Positions 10,602-20,763 are shown, counted from the stretch's first letter. The stretch: DNA of 64,000 bases from Gammaproteobacteria bacterium (GCA_012960305.1 DUBM01000011.1:124001-188000), one strand, 5' to 3'. Notes: generated by a model from the letters alone, not told the origin. Program-made: numbers and translations.

Positions 10602-10990
10602 GGTACTTTCTCCTTTTCAATCTTTATTCAAATATATGTCTAAGTGCTAATGCCAAGCAGATTGCTCAACTCCTGAATAAGCAGAAAGACCACTTAATCC
10701 CATTATCCCACCAAAAGCTTGTATTGTCTTAAATTTGAGTCGCCTATTGCTAGAAAGCCGCTTTGTAATAGTCAGCGTTTCCGGCACTGTGATGCCTTTA
10801 AAAGAGACCGTTTTAAGTTATTAAGCCTCCCTTGAGGCACTGAAAGCTGGTTCAATTGCCGTGTCGAAATCCGTTTCTCAGCTGCAAAATAATCTGCTAA
10901 GCTGAGTTGGATTAGGTTTCCATTTGAAATCAAAAAAGGCTATACCTACCAATACCACTCCTAAAATCTCAATAATAAAGAATAAAAATT
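10602..10990. promoter_or_regulatory. divergent intergenic region between lemA and lldP
   Basis: 389 bp separating divergently transcribed lemA and lldP; promoters for both must lie here. A short inverted repeat, GCCTC-CCTT-GAGGC, occurs near 10827. No reading frame looks genuine; the + frame starting at 10924 overlaps the lldP start in another frame and is a shadow. No recognisable operator for a lactate regulator could be identified by eye. Confidence 0.35.
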
Positions 10991-12781
10991 ATGAGCACCG
11001 GCATCCTAGCAATACTTTCTTTACTTCCGATCATCTCAGTCGCAGTTTTCCTCGTGCTATTACGCTGGCCAGCCAGCCGAGCCATGCCCATTGCTTATAT
11101 AGTCGCAGCGGCACTGGCATTCTTCATATGGCAAATACCGGGAACCAAAATTCTAGCAGCTAGCTTCAAGGGACTGTGGGTGGCGGGCACACTCATCTAC
11201 ATTATTTTTGGTGCAATTTTATTATTGAACACTCTGGTACAAAGCGGAGCAATAAGCACGATCCGCCAGGGATTTTCAGACATCACCCCAGACAGAAGAG
11301 TTCAGGTAATTATTATTGCCTGGTTATTTGGTTCGTTTATTGAAGGCTCAGCAGGATTTGGTACGCCAGCAGCAGTAGCGGTTCCGCTGATGGTAGGGTT
11401 AGGGTTTCCAGCCATGGCAGCGGTAGTTGCCGGGATGATAATACAAAGTACACCTGTTTCTTTTGGCGCCATGGGCACTCCAATACTGGTGGGCGTTAAC
11501 GAAGGCCTTTCGGCGGATCCTGCTATGGCGGCTTATGCTCTGGAGAGAGGCTTTGCAGAGTGGGACCAGTTCTTGGCATTCATAGCGACGAAAGTAGCTA
11601 TTCTTCACGCCATCGCCGGCACCTTCATCCCATTATTAGTTGCATCCATCATGACGCGCTTCTTCGGTAAGAACCGATCATTTGCTGATGGATTTAAAGT
11701 TTGGAAATTTGCTTTGTTTGCAGCTTTTTCAATGACTATACCCTATGTCATTGTGGCCTATCAGTTCGGACCGGAATTTCCATCCATGCTTGGAGGCTTG
11801 ATTGGTTTAGGGATAGTTGTTACTACGGCTCGCATGGGCTTTTTAATGCCCAAAGAAGATGAAATATGGGATTTCGATGAAAAATCGAAATGGGATGCTG
11901 AATGGTCTGGAGCTATACTACATGACCCAGACAATAGCACTCCCAGTGAAAGACCAATGAGTATAGTCAGGGCCTGGTCACCCTACGTATTCGTAGCAGG
12001 TTTGTTAATTTTGACTCGACTACCTGAAATGAATTTGGAAGGTATTTTACGAAACTCAAACCCATTCATTACCTGGCAGTGGCCACAAATTTTTGGCAGC
12101 GACATCACGGCTTCTTTTCAACCCCTATGGTCGCCGGGCACAATTTTTATCATTGTCTCGTTTATCACAATCATGCTTCACGGCCTAAAAGTTTCCGAAT
12201 ACAAAATTGCTGTTAACAAATCTCTCAAGACACTTATTCCTGCATCTACAGCTTTGGTTTTTACCGTGCCTATGGTTCAGGTTTTCCTCAACACCACTGG
12301 TGGGGGAACTGGCTACGAAACAATGCCTATTGCTTTAGCTAATGGAGTGGCCGATCTGGCGGGCCAAGCATGGCCTTTCTTTTCCACATTTATAGGAGGT
12401 TTGGGGGCTTTTGTAGCAGGGAGTAATACCGTCAGCAATATGATGTTCTCACAGTTTCAATTTAGTGTCGGTCAACAAATCATGGCAGACCCCACTTGGA
12501 TTGTTGCGCTTCAAGCCGTAGGTGGCGCTTCAGGAAATATTATCTGCGTACATAATGTCGTTGCTGCCTCAGCGGTAGCGGGAATCATAGGCAAGGAAGG
12601 TGCTGTTATCCGAAAAACACTTCTACCTTTCTTTTACTATGCACTCATATCCGGGTCCATCGGCTACGGCATAGTTAATATGAGCTCTGGCATTTTTAAT
12701 CTAGGGTTCATCATTGCTGGCCTAATTGTAGCGACGATGATTTATTTCATATACCGGTTTAATCGCAGCGCTTCAGGCTAA
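10991..12781 (+). CDS. lldP: L-lactate permease
   Basis: A 596-residue inner-membrane protein with 12-14 hydrophobic segments, imports L-lactate (and glycolate in some relatives) with protons. Family features: the duplicated core with [20 protein letters not shown] near residue 117, [12 protein letters not shown] near 158, and in the second half [19 protein letters not shown] and [17 protein letters not shown]. The length is slightly above the usual 550-560 because of a polar loop around residues 295-325. The matching FMN lactate dehydrogenase (lldD) is far away at 31.1-32.2 kb, so import and oxidation are not in one operon here. PPDK at 5.2 kb could return the resulting pyruvate to PEP. Confidence 0.92.
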   Translation: MSTGILAILSLLPIISVAVFLVLLRWPASRAMPIAYIVAAALAFFIWQIPGTKILAASFKGLWVAGTLIYIIFGAILLLNTLVQSGAISTIRQGFSDITPDRRVQVIIIAWLFGSFIEGSAGFGTPAAVAVPLMVGLGFPAMAAVVAGMIIQSTPVSFGAMGTPILVGVNEGLSADPAMAAYALERGFAEWDQFLAFIATKVAILHAIAGTFIPLLVASIMTRFFGKNRSFADGFKVWKFALFAAFSMTIPYVIVAYQFGPEFPSMLGGLIGLGIVVTTARMGFLMPKEDEIWDFDEKSKWDAEWSGAILHDPDNSTPSERPMSIVRAWSPYVFVAGLLILTRLPEMNLEGILRNSNPFITWQWPQIFGSDITASFQPLWSPGTIFIIVSFITIMLHGLKVSEYKIAVNKSLKTLIPASTALVFTVPMVQVFLNTTGGGTGYETMPIALANGVADLAGQAWPFFSTFIGGLGAFVAGSNTVSNMMFSQFQFSVGQQIMADPTWIVALQAVGGASGNIICVHNVVAASAVAGIIGKEGAVIRKTLLPFFYYALISGSIGYGIVNMSSGIFNLGFIIAGLIVATMIYFIYRFNRSASG

Positions 12782-12791
12782 ATTCCACCTA

Positions 12792-12818
12792 GCGTTCAGG
12801 CTCCTGCAGCTTGAACGC
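12792..12818 (+). terminator. hairpin downstream of lldP
   Basis: GCGTTCA at 12792-12798 pairs with TGAACGC at 12812-12818, with a GC-rich loop. No U-run follows, so it may be only a weak terminator or an mRNA-stabilising stem between lldP and selB. Confidence 0.35.
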
Positions 12819-12910
12819 CGCCCTTGTTGTGATGCCAAAGTTGTGCAACTGTAGCTCACACTCCACGTTGAATTTTACTGCAAAAATTAATAATTTCCTC
12901 CATATCTGTT

Positions 12911-14872
12911 ATGAGTAACTCAGACATTCGTTCCTTAACCTTAGCCACCGCCGGACACGTTGATCACGGTAAAACTTCACTAGTTTCAAATATCACTAAT
13001 AAAGATACTGATTCGCTGGCGGAAGAAAAAGCCCGTGGCCTAACAATCAACTTGGGATACGCCTACCACCATTTTTCAGATAGTGAAGGTAATAACAACA
13101 TAGTGGGCTTCGTAGATGTCCCTGGGCATACCGATTTCATAAACAATATGTTAGCCGGGGTAAGTTCGGTCGATGCGGCACTGCTGGTGGTGGCTGCTGA
13201 CGATGGCATCATGCCTCAAACCAAAGAGCATCTGGCTATTCTCGACTTGTTAGAAATCCCAAGAGGAGTCATCGCCTTAACTAAAGTTGATCGCTGCGAC
13301 GATGAACGTATCGCCGCTGTGATCCAAGAGATAAAAGACCTTATCAGACCCACTAGTCTTGCCGATTCCTGTATTTTCCCTATTTCCAACCAATCTAAGG
13401 CAGGCATTCCCCCACTCATTCAACACCTAGAGGAATTACTTACCTCATCCAATTTGAGTGATTCTAAAAATACGCTTAACTGCTTTCGCTATTTGATAGA
13501 CCGAAGTTTCTCAGTGAAAGGAATCGGAACCGTTGTTACTGGCAGCGTAAGAGCAGGTTACGCAACAACTGCACAGCAAGTACTCCACACCAACAGTGAC
13601 CAATCAACACGCTTGCGCAGTCTAATGCAGGATACTTTTGAATTGGATAGCTGCCATAAGGGGCAACGCATTGCAGCAAACATTACATTAAGTCATGGAG
13701 ATATAAGCCGAGGAGATTGGCTGACAGGGGCAGATCAATGCTTCCCAGTAAATCGCTTTGATGCTCGAATTAAATTCATTAACGAACAGCAAAAAATTAA
13801 TAGCAGTGCGCAATACCACCTTTACATCGGCGGTTCACATCGAATCGTTTCTATTCGTGCGCTGGGTGATGGCATTCAAAATTTTTATCAAATTCGATGT
13901 CATCAATCAATAATAGGTCATTACGGAGATCGCTTTATTCTGCGCGACCCAGCTTCTCAGAATACTATTGGTGGAGGAAGAGTAATCGATATCTTTGTCC
14001 CAAGAAAAAAGCGAGATAGTGAACCACGACTTGCACTATTGCTTGCCATGGACCAGGAAGCCGAACAGGCGTTAGATAAGTTACTCTCGCTTCGAGCCGA
14101 AGGTGTAAACCTTGATCAATTCGCCGTCAATCGCAATCTAACAGAAGAAGCGATCCAGAAACTTCGCGACAACTTGAAGACAGGAGACGCAGGACCGGCT
14201 GTTATTTCTGTCAACAAACGAAAACACCCCCTCCTGCTGCACCAGAAGTACTTTGAGCAATACAGCCAGCTTATTTTGAAGACTGTCAAAGAGTTTCATA
14301 GCATGCAATCCAGTCAACAAGGAATTAGTGAACCTGCTCTTAGCCGGGCAACTAACTTTAAGGGATCACACCTTCTCTTCCATAACTTATTACAACATTT
14401 GATCGATAGCGCTGAAATCAAACGCACAGGAACCTTGCTGCATCTTGTTGCTCATGTCGCTCAGATGTCTGATGAAGAAAACAACTTTCTCAATAAAATT
14501 CGCCCTATTCTTCAAAAAACTGGAAATGTCCCACCAAGAACTCGCGAATTGGAAGAAATGACTAACATTCCTTTGAAACCTCTGGAGCGTATTCTTAAAC
14601 AGACAACTCTGGCTGGAAATCTAATACAGGTAGCACCAAATCGATATTACCTCCCCGATACGATTATGGATCTAGCAGAGATTACTGAAAAACTCATTCA
14701 ACAATACAATTCTGATGAGGGTTTTTCAGTAATTCAATTCAGAGACAAAACTGGCATAGGTCGCAATCTTTGTATCGAAATACTGGAATATTTTGATCGT
14801 GTTGGATTCACTCGCAGAGACGGAAATAGCCGATTTGTGCGTACTGAAAAAGAAAACATCTTTGGAAAATAG
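12911..14872 (+). CDS. selB: selenocysteine-specific translation elongation factor
   Basis: 653 residues. A GTPase that delivers Sec-tRNA to UGA codons by binding a SECIS hairpin. G1 is GHVDHGKTS (about 15-23), G3 is DVPGHTDF (about 68-75), and G4 is ALTKVDRC (about 116-123), the SelB variant of NKxD. EF-Tu-like domains 2 and 3 follow, with FSVKGIGTVVTGSV near 197-210. The C-terminal 250 residues form the winged-helix SECIS-binding region (for example VPPRTRELEEM and the final FDRVGFTRRDG). SelB is usually about 610-640 residues, so this is full length. No recognisable selenoprotein gene flanks it. Confidence 0.95.
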   Translation: MSNSDIRSLTLATAGHVDHGKTSLVSNITNKDTDSLAEEKARGLTINLGYAYHHFSDSEGNNNIVGFVDVPGHTDFINNMLAGVSSVDAALLVVAADDGIMPQTKEHLAILDLLEIPRGVIALTKVDRCDDERIAAVIQEIKDLIRPTSLADSCIFPISNQSKAGIPPLIQHLEELLTSSNLSDSKNTLNCFRYLIDRSFSVKGIGTVVTGSVRAGYATTAQQVLHTNSDQSTRLRSLMQDTFELDSCHKGQRIAANITLSHGDISRGDWLTGADQCFPVNRFDARIKFINEQQKINSSAQYHLYIGGSHRIVSIRALGDGIQNFYQIRCHQSIIGHYGDRFILRDPASQNTIGGGRVIDIFVPRKKRDSEPRLALLLAMDQEAEQALDKLLSLRAEGVNLDQFAVNRNLTEEAIQKLRDNLKTGDAGPAVISVNKRKHPLLLHQKYFEQYSQLILKTVKEFHSMQSSQQGISEPALSRATNFKGSHLLFHNLLQHLIDSAEIKRTGTLLHLVAHVAQMSDEENNFLNKIRPILQKTGNVPPRTRELEEMTNIPLKPLERILKQTTLAGNLIQVAPNRYYLPDTIMDLAEITEKLIQQYNSDEGFSVIQFRDKTGIGRNLCIEILEYFDRVGFTRRDGNSRFVRTEKENIFGK

Positions 14873-15149
14873 AGTTGCATGCAGTTCACTTATCAAGAAT
14901 TTTTCTTGAACCGCTTCGTTCATTGAGGGGCGTCTTGTCATGTGGAAAACTATATAAAAATGGTGCCTCGATGCATCTGGAAATATGTTAAATCAATGGC
15001 TGCAGTTATTTTCCTATCGAATCACAATTTCCATTGCGCCCGCTGTAATTTAAGATGTCTTAGCAATCGCGATCGCATTTGTCACAGTTAGTCTGCAGTC
15101 GACAAAAGCTGCGTTTACAAATTCAACGCTGAACCTACGAGACGAATAC

Positions 15150-16421
15150 CTAAGAGAGGGGATGTAATACTACTGGTAATTTCGAATAGCCTTTCACAAA
15201 ACTAGAGTAGATACGTTCTGGCTCACCTACCACTTCTACTTGGTGAAACCTTTTCATTATCTCTTCCCAGACTATTCGCAGCTGCATTTCCGCTAGGCGA
15301 TTCCCCATACAGCGATGAAGGCCAAACCCGAAGGAAAGGTGATGACGAGCATTAGCCCGATCGATAAGAAACTCGCCTGGGCGATCAATAACCTCCTCGT
15401 CTAGATTTCCGGAGGCATACCACATAATAACTTTATCTCCAACTTTGATTGCCTTCCCGCCCAAATCTGTGTCTTGAATTGCAGTTCTGCGCATATAAGC
15501 CAGAGGTGTTTGCCAGCGAATAATTTCTGACACCATATTGGGTATCAAACTGGCATCTTCTCGCAGCTTTTGGTATTGATCAGGATTTTGACTCAATGCC
15601 AAGACACCCCCTGATATAGAGTTTCGAGTTGTGTCATTACCACCAACAATTAATAGAATGATATTTCCCAAATACTCCATGGGCGGCATATTTTTAGTTG
15701 CTTTACCGTGAGCTAACATTGAGATTAAATCATTGCCTGGTTCTTTATTTATTCGTTCATTCCATAGGCCCGTGAAATAGGCCAGACACTCCTCCATAGC
15801 TTCCCAACGCTGCTCCTGACTTTCAATAACTCCGTTTCCGGGTATTGCTGTCGCTACGTCCGACCAATGAGTCAACTTATGACGATCCTCAAAAGGGAAA
15901 TCGAATAAAGTTGCCAGCATCTGTGTAGTTAACTCAATAGAAACACTGTTTACCCAATCGAATTCCTCCCCAATCGGCAAAGAATCAAGAATACCCCCGG
16001 CCCTCTGCCTAATTACACTCTCAAGATTCTTAAGATTTGCTGGAGCCACCACTCCTTGAACAACTCTTCTCTGTTCATCATGTTTGGGTGGATCCATGGA
16101 AATAAATGCTGGGAAGGTGAACTCCTCGAGCGTATCAACAATACCTATTGTAGGTTCTGAGGAGAATAATTGAGGAGAAGTGTCGACATGCATGATGTCC
16201 TTGTATTTCATTACAGACCAGTAAGGACCGACGGCAGACTCGCGGCAATAGTGCACAGGGTCTTCATCACGGAGACGTTTTAAGAAGGGCAGGTATTCAT
16301 TAGCTTGCCAAATCCCTGGATGGGATAGATCAATTTCATCCAGCTGCAGAGCGTAGGGGTCTTTTCCTACGAGGCTCCACTGGCTCTTTGATTTTATTTT
16401 CGGATCAATAATTTCAGTCAA
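15150..16421 (-). CDS. CYP153-type cytochrome P450 (alkane/fatty-acid hydroxylase)
   Basis: 423 residues, a soluble bacterial class I P450. The I-helix oxygen-activation motif is GGNDTTRNSISGG near residue 263. The ExxR helix is EIIRWQTP, and the haem-binding loop is FGFGLHRCMGNRLAE near residue 358, with Cys as the axial ligand. The phrases HLSFGFGLHRCMGNRLAE and LGGKAIKVGDKVIMWYASG are characteristic of CYP153, which hydroxylates the terminal carbon of medium-chain alkanes, alcohols or fatty acids. It lies 53 bp downstream of its likely electron donor, the [2Fe-2S] ferredoxin, on the same strand. No ferredoxin reductase gene is adjacent. The substrate range is inferred. Confidence 0.9.
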   Translation of the reverse strand: MTEIIDPKIKSKSQWSLVGKDPYALQLDEIDLSHPGIWQANEYLPFLKRLRDEDPVHYCRESAVGPYWSVMKYKDIMHVDTSPQLFSSEPTIGIVDTLEEFTFPAFISMDPPKHDEQRRVVQGVVAPANLKNLESVIRQRAGGILDSLPIGEEFDWVNSVSIELTTQMLATLFDFPFEDRHKLTHWSDVATAIPGNGVIESQEQRWEAMEECLAYFTGLWNERINKEPGNDLISMLAHGKATKNMPPMEYLGNIILLIVGGNDTTRNSISGGVLALSQNPDQYQKLREDASLIPNMVSEIIRWQTPLAYMRRTAIQDTDLGGKAIKVGDKVIMWYASGNLDEEVIDRPGEFLIDRANARHHLSFGFGLHRCMGNRLAEMQLRIVWEEIMKRFHQVEVVGEPERIYSSFVKGYSKLPVVLHPLS

Positions 16422-16474
16422 GATTCATTTCCCATGAGCAAGAAAGCAAGTTCAGACGAGTCAATACTGTTCTG

Positions 16475-16795
16475 CTAGAACTGAAATTCAGGTGTCGTTA
16501 CTACTAAACCATCTAATTCTTCAGTTACCTCAATTTGACAGGCTAAGCGGGAGTTATCTTTCCTATCGGTGCTTAAGCTCAGCATTGCTTCTTCTGTAGG
16601 ACTCAATAGTCCCACTTTTGCTAGCCAGGCTTCATCGACATAGACATGACAGGTTGCACATGAACAGGAGCCACCGCAATCCGCATCAATACCCGGCACG
16701 CCGCTGCGAACCGCTGCTTGCATAACCGAGCCACTTGGGGGTACGTCGACTCTATGCTCTGAACCATTATGCTCAATGAATAAAATACTAGCCAT
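16475..16795 (-). CDS. [2Fe-2S] ferredoxin for the CYP153 system
   Basis: 106 residues of adrenodoxin/putidaredoxin type. The cluster ligands follow Cys-X5-Cys-X2-Cys ... Cys: DADCGGSCSCATCHVYV near residues 37-53 and RLACQI near 84. The acidic DEAW-LLSPTEE stretch is the expected partner-binding surface. It is the first gene of the two-gene unit with the CYP153 P450 and should pass electrons to it one at a time in the cytoplasm. The ATG at 16795 has only a weak upstream GGA, and an 11-bp inverted repeat lies 54 bp upstream. Confidence 0.93.
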   Translation of the reverse strand: MASILFIEHNGSEHRVDVPPSGSVMQAAVRSGVPGIDADCGGSCSCATCHVYVDEAWLAKVGLLSPTEEAMLSLSTDRKDNSRLACQIEVTEELDGLVVTTPEFQF

Positions 16796-16848
16796 ATTCT
16801 AAGTTCCAAATCTCAGTAATTTTTTGAAGGCGCAACAATAGCAAGATG

Positions 16849-16874
16849 TTACTTAGAGCTAAAGCTCTGAGTAA
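16849..16874. promoter_or_regulatory. palindrome upstream of the ferredoxin-CYP153 operon
   Basis: TTACTTAGAGC (16849-16859), a 4-nt TAAA spacer, then GCTCTGAGTAA (16864-16874): an 11-bp stem with one G-T pair. It sits 54 bp before the ferredoxin ATG, in the 330-bp gap shared with the divergently transcribed phosphate genes. No U-run follows on either side, so an operator fits better than a terminator. The binding protein is unknown. Confidence 0.4.
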
Positions 16875-17125
16875 CCAATTACCCAAAAAACTAATCACTT
16901 CGTAATAACAGCTAAATACCCACAAAGATCGAGAGGGATACAGCCTCGAATCGATAAACCATCAACTTAAATCGATTAAAAACACTTCAATGCAGAGCAA
17001 AATCTAGCGACAAACTTGAGCCTTTCATAAGTATTACAAAATAGTAATAAATATCTCACGAAGCTACTAGCAAGCACGCAATTGATTTGGTTTAATACGC
17101 GCGAATTAGATTCGGAGTTAAATTC

Positions 17126-17800
17126 ATGTCAAATTCAATTCCCGCACTTTTCGGACGATCTCCGATACGGCCAATACAAGAACACATGGCGAATGCTCAG
17201 CGCTGCGTCATTATCCTAGGTGACTTTCTCAATGCTTGTATTGCAGACGATTGGCAGAAAGCTTACGAGCTGCAACAGGAGATTTGTTCTGCAGAGCATG
17301 AAGCCGACGACCTCAAAAACAATGTCAGAACTAACCTTCCTAAGAGCTTACTACTTCCTGTAGCCAGATCGGATTTACTCGAATTACTCAGCATTCAAGA
17401 TCGCCTTGCGAATCGTGCAAAGGATATCGCCGGTTTGATGTTAGGTCGAAAAATGCAAATTCCCAGCGAACTCTCTGACTCACTTTTGAAGTATTACAAG
17501 CTAAGCCTCAAGGCTTCAGGGCAGGCTTTAAGAGCAATTAATGAGCTAGATGAATTATTAGAAGCCGGGTTTCGGGGCCGAGAAGTCGAATTAGTTGAAG
17601 AACTCATTGAAGAATTGGATGAACTGGAAAATAAGAGTGATGATCATCAAATTCTTTTGCGAGCTTCTCTTTACGAATTAGAATCCATCTTACCGTCAGT
17701 GAATGTAATGTTTTTATATAAAATCATCGACCTGATCGGTGAGATTGCTGACGATTCACAAAAAGTTGGTAGTAGATTGTTAATTCTCATAGCGCATTAA
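17126..17800 (+). CDS. DUF47 / PhoU-like regulatory protein
   Basis: 224 residues, almost entirely alpha-helical, with the DUF47 (TIGR00153) pattern: the N-terminal SPIRPIQEHMANAQRC segment, AEHEADDLKNNVRTNLPKSL near residue 54, and RLANRAKDIAGLM near 93. The family resembles PhoU and is regularly encoded directly upstream of Pit phosphate transporters, whose activity it is thought to modulate. The gap to the Pit gene is 64 bp on the same strand. The protein is cytoplasmic. No signal peptide or membrane segment is visible. Confidence 0.9.
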   Translation: MSNSIPALFGRSPIRPIQEHMANAQRCVIILGDFLNACIADDWQKAYELQQEICSAEHEADDLKNNVRTNLPKSLLLPVARSDLLELLSIQDRLANRAKDIAGLMLGRKMQIPSELSDSLLKYYKLSLKASGQALRAINELDELLEAGFRGREVELVEELIEELDELENKSDDHQILLRASLYELESILPSVNVMFLYKIIDLIGEIADDSQKVGSRLLILIAH

Positions 17801-17864
17801 TAACTGCTGAATTGATTAACTACTATAAATCACTAATAGCAACAAAATATAGGTAGTTCTGCGG

Positions 17865-19139
17865 ATGTCTGAAATTATTTCTGAATACGGTATGATTTTT
17901 TTGGGAATGGCATGTGTATTTGGTTTCTTCATGGCCTGGGGCGTCGGTGCAAATGATGTTGCCAATGCCATGGGAACATCTGTAGGTGCCGGAGCCATTA
18001 CGATAAAGCAGGCCATTCTGATCGCGATGATTTTTGAATTCGCTGGCGCCTACCTTGCCGGAGGTGAAGTTACCTCAACAATACGCTCCGGAATTATCGA
18101 TATTGAGAAAGCAGGATTTACAGATTCGCCAGAACTATTAGTCTACGGAATGCTTTCTTCTTTGCTCGCTGCCGGCATTTGGCTACTAGTTGCGTCTAGT
18201 AGGGGTTGGCCTGTCTCAACTACTCATTCCATTATTGGTGCCATCGTCGGCTTTGCGGTTGTCGGGATTTCAGCTGATGCAGTAGTTTGGTCCCAAATTT
18301 GGAGGATTATTGCCAGCTGGGTAGTTTCACCTATGGTATCTGGTTTTGTCGCTTTTTGTATTTTTAGGAGTGTGCAAAAATTGGTTCTCGACACCGATGA
18401 TCCATTTGCAAATGCTAAGAAATACGTGCCCTTTTACATTTTCTTAGTCGGTTTCGTTATAGCCATGGTAACTCTGGTCAAAGGCCTTCGTTATGTAGGT
18501 TTAGATCTTTCCTATAACCAAAGCATCTTAATTGCTATTGGCATAGGTTTGCTGATGAGCGTCCTCGGTGTATTCATGCTGCGATCGATAAAAGAACTAC
18601 CCTCTCGTGACAAAGCATCTCACTTCGCCAGCGTTGAACGAGTTTTTGGTGTTCTTATGCTTTTCACCGCGTGTTCAATGGCTTTTGCCCATGGCTCGAA
18701 TGATGTGGCCAATGCTATCGGACCCTTGGCAGCAGTGAATGGCATGGTACAAAGTGGTGGTGAATTTTTGGAACAGTCTCGACTGCCAGTGTGGATACTT
18801 ATCCTCGGTGGTGGCGGAATAGTTGCTGGCTTAGCGACTTGGGGCTATAGAGTAATTGCGACTATCGGCCGCAATATAACCGAGCTAACTCCGTCACGCG
18901 GTTTTGCCGCAGAATTAGCAGCCGCTACGACTGTGGTATTGGCCACTGGTACGGGCATTCCAGTCTCTACAACTCACTGCTTGGTAGGTGGCGTGCTTGG
19001 GGTAGGTATGGCCCGAGGAATCGGTGCGCTTAATTTAGGTGTGGTCGGCCGTATATTTCTTTCCTGGGTGGTGACACTTCCGGTTGGTGCTGTACTGTCT
19101 ATCCTACTATTTTTCTTATTCAAAGGGATCTTCGGCTAG
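17865..19139 (+). CDS. pit: Pit-family low-affinity inorganic phosphate transporter
   Basis: 424 residues with two homologous membrane halves. Each half carries the PiT signature: GANDVANAMGTSVGAGAI near residue 27 and HGSNDVANAIGPLAAV near 281. The second halves of each repeat contain GWPVSTTHSIIGAIVG near 118 and TGIPVSTTHCLVGGVLG near 365. It imports phosphate (as metal-phosphate or with cations) across the inner membrane. It is the second gene of the DUF47-pit pair. An 8-bp inverted repeat follows and probably ends transcription from both this gene and the convergent acyl-CoA ligase. Confidence 0.93.
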   Translation: MSEIISEYGMIFLGMACVFGFFMAWGVGANDVANAMGTSVGAGAITIKQAILIAMIFEFAGAYLAGGEVTSTIRSGIIDIEKAGFTDSPELLVYGMLSSLLAAGIWLLVASSRGWPVSTTHSIIGAIVGFAVVGISADAVVWSQIWRIIASWVVSPMVSGFVAFCIFRSVQKLVLDTDDPFANAKKYVPFYIFLVGFVIAMVTLVKGLRYVGLDLSYNQSILIAIGIGLLMSVLGVFMLRSIKELPSRDKASHFASVERVFGVLMLFTACSMAFAHGSNDVANAIGPLAAVNGMVQSGGEFLEQSRLPVWILILGGGGIVAGLATWGYRVIATIGRNITELTPSRGFAAELAAATTVVLATGTGIPVSTTHCLVGGVLGVGMARGIGALNLGVVGRIFLSWVVTLPVGAVLSILLFFLFKGIFG

Positions 19140-19154
19140 CAATTATTCACAGGA

Positions 19155-19198
19155 TTAGGCCTCAAGCTTTGGTTTTAAGATTAGAACCTAAGGCCTAA
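19155..19198. terminator. bidirectional hairpin between pit and the acyl-CoA ligase
   Basis: TTAGGCCT (19155-19162) pairs perfectly with AGGCCTAA (19191-19198). An inner stem GGTT/AACC lies in the loop. It is placed between two convergent stop codons, so it is a plausible shared terminator. Confidence 0.5.
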
Positions 19199-19215
19199 AT
19201 TTAAATTAGAAGCCA

Positions 19216-20763
19216 TTAATCTTCAGCAGGGCCAGGGAATTGCACTCGTAATTCCCGCTTCAGCACTTTCCCATTTGCGTTACGTGGGATCTCATCAATA
19301 AATACTACCGCTTTTGGCAATTTGAATCTCGCCAATTTACCATCGCAGAATTTCAACACATCTGCTTCCTGTAATTGTTCAATTTTTCTCACTACAACCG
19401 CAAAGGGAGATTCACCCCATTTTTCACTGGCTTGACCAATCACTGCAACCTCACTCACTTCAGGATGAGACAGAATTACATTTTCGATCTCGGCTGGATA
19501 GACGTTCTCCCCACCTGAAATAATCATGTCTTTAATCCGATCCTGAATGTAAATGAAGCCTTCCTCATCCACCGACGCCACATCACCTGTTTTGAGCCAC
19601 CCATCATCGGTAATACTTTCTCGTGTCGCATCTGGCTTATTCCAGTATTCAATCATTATGTGCTCACCACTCATCCAGACTTCACCCTGCTCGCCCGGAG
19701 AGCAAACATTTCCATTGTCATCAACTACTTTAACATTAGTATGGAAGAAGGCTTTCCCTGTTGACCCGATTTTTGACAACGCGTCCTCAGCGCTAATAAC
19801 ACAGGCCGGACCACAGCATTCAGTAAGCCCATAAATTTGATGAACGTCAATATTCAGATCTGCGTATTGCTGAATCAAGTTAACTGGAAGTGGTGCTGCT
19901 CCACTCTGCACCCAACGTAAATTTGAATAGTCGTATTGCGTGACATCGGGTACTTGTGTCATAAAATTCAACATCGCTGGGACGAGAAGCGTGTTGGTGA
20001 TTTTTTCTTCTTCTATTAATTCCCATGCTCTTTTTGGGTCGAATTCTTTCATAACAACACTGGTAACGCCCTGATAAATATTAAGTACTAAGGGAATCAG
20101 TGACCCAACATGAAAAAGAGGCAGCGCTACTACGTAACGATCACCACCTCTCAAATCACAGGACGCACCAAAAGTTATCAGTGCCCACATACAAGTATGA
20201 TGAGAATGAACAACACCTTTCGGCAATCCAGTTGTGCCAGATGTGTACATTATGAAAAGTAAATCATCATCCTTTGCCAAAATTTCTGGCTGTATGTCAT
20301 CAGCAGCATCACGGAATTGATCATAGTCTTGGGAGAAACCAGCCTCTCTGCCATTAGCTGCTACTTGAATCCAGTTTTCTACATGTGTCTTCTCACCTCG
20401 GTCGTGCAAATCTTTCATCATATCGACGAATTGCTCACCAAAAACGATCGTCTTCGCTCCACTATCTTTTAGAATAAATTCCAGTTCATTCGGTACCAGA
20501 CGCCAATTCAACGGCACGATAACGCCACCGATTTTGGCAATGGCGAAAAATGCCTCGATAAACTCGACGCTGTTCATTAATGCCAACGCGACACGATCAC
20601 CGGGTTGAACCGCCAATTCTTTTAGGGCATTGGACAAGCGATTGCTGCGAACATTGAGTTCTGCAAAGCTGATGCGAAAACCTGTTTTGCCATCCACATA
20701 GGCTTCACGATCTGGATTTATTATTGCGCGCTTGCTGAGAAGCAAGCCGATGTTGTTCTCCAT
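19216..20763 (-). CDS. AMP-forming long-chain acyl-CoA synthetase
   Basis: An ANL-superfamily enzyme that adenylates a carboxylic acid and transfers it to CoA. The P-loop is MYTSGTTGLPKGVVHSH; the A5 motif is QIYGLTECCGPA; the A7/A8 hinge is YWNKPDATRE followed by GWLKTGDVASVDEEGFIYIQDRIKDMI; the C-terminal catalytic Lys is in RNANGKVLKREL. The longest frame reaches 20850, but its first 29 residues do not resemble the family. The ATG at 20763 (MENNIGLLLSKRA) starts exactly where homologues begin, giving 515 residues. Its position near CYP153 suggests fatty-acid activation after hydroxylation, which is inference. Substrate chain length is not readable. Confidence 0.88.
   Translation of the reverse strand: MENNIGLLLSKRAIINPDREAYVDGKTGFRISFAELNVRSNRLSNALKELAVQPGDRVALALMNSVEFIEAFFAIAKIGGVIVPLNWRLVPNELEFILKDSGAKTIVFGEQFVDMMKDLHDRGEKTHVENWIQVAANGREAGFSQDYDQFRDAADDIQPEILAKDDDLLFIMYTSGTTGLPKGVVHSHHTCMWALITFGASCDLRGGDRYVVALPLFHVGSLIPLVLNIYQGVTSVVMKEFDPKRAWELIEEEKITNTLLVPAMLNFMTQVPDVTQYDYSNLRWVQSGAAPLPVNLIQQYADLNIDVHQIYGLTECCGPACVISAEDALSKIGSTGKAFFHTNVKVVDDNGNVCSPGEQGEVWMSGEHIMIEYWNKPDATRESITDDGWLKTGDVASVDEEGFIYIQDRIKDMIISGGENVYPAEIENVILSHPEVSEVAVIGQASEKWGESPFAVVVRKIEQLQEADVLKFCDGKLARFKLPKAVVFIDEIPRNANGKVLKRELRVQFPGPAED

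Noticed and set aside
12782..15149. tRNA-Sec (selC) near selB or selA
   Set aside because: I checked the gaps around both genes for a long variable-arm tRNA with a UCA anticodon and a GGTTCGA-type T-loop. None was found.
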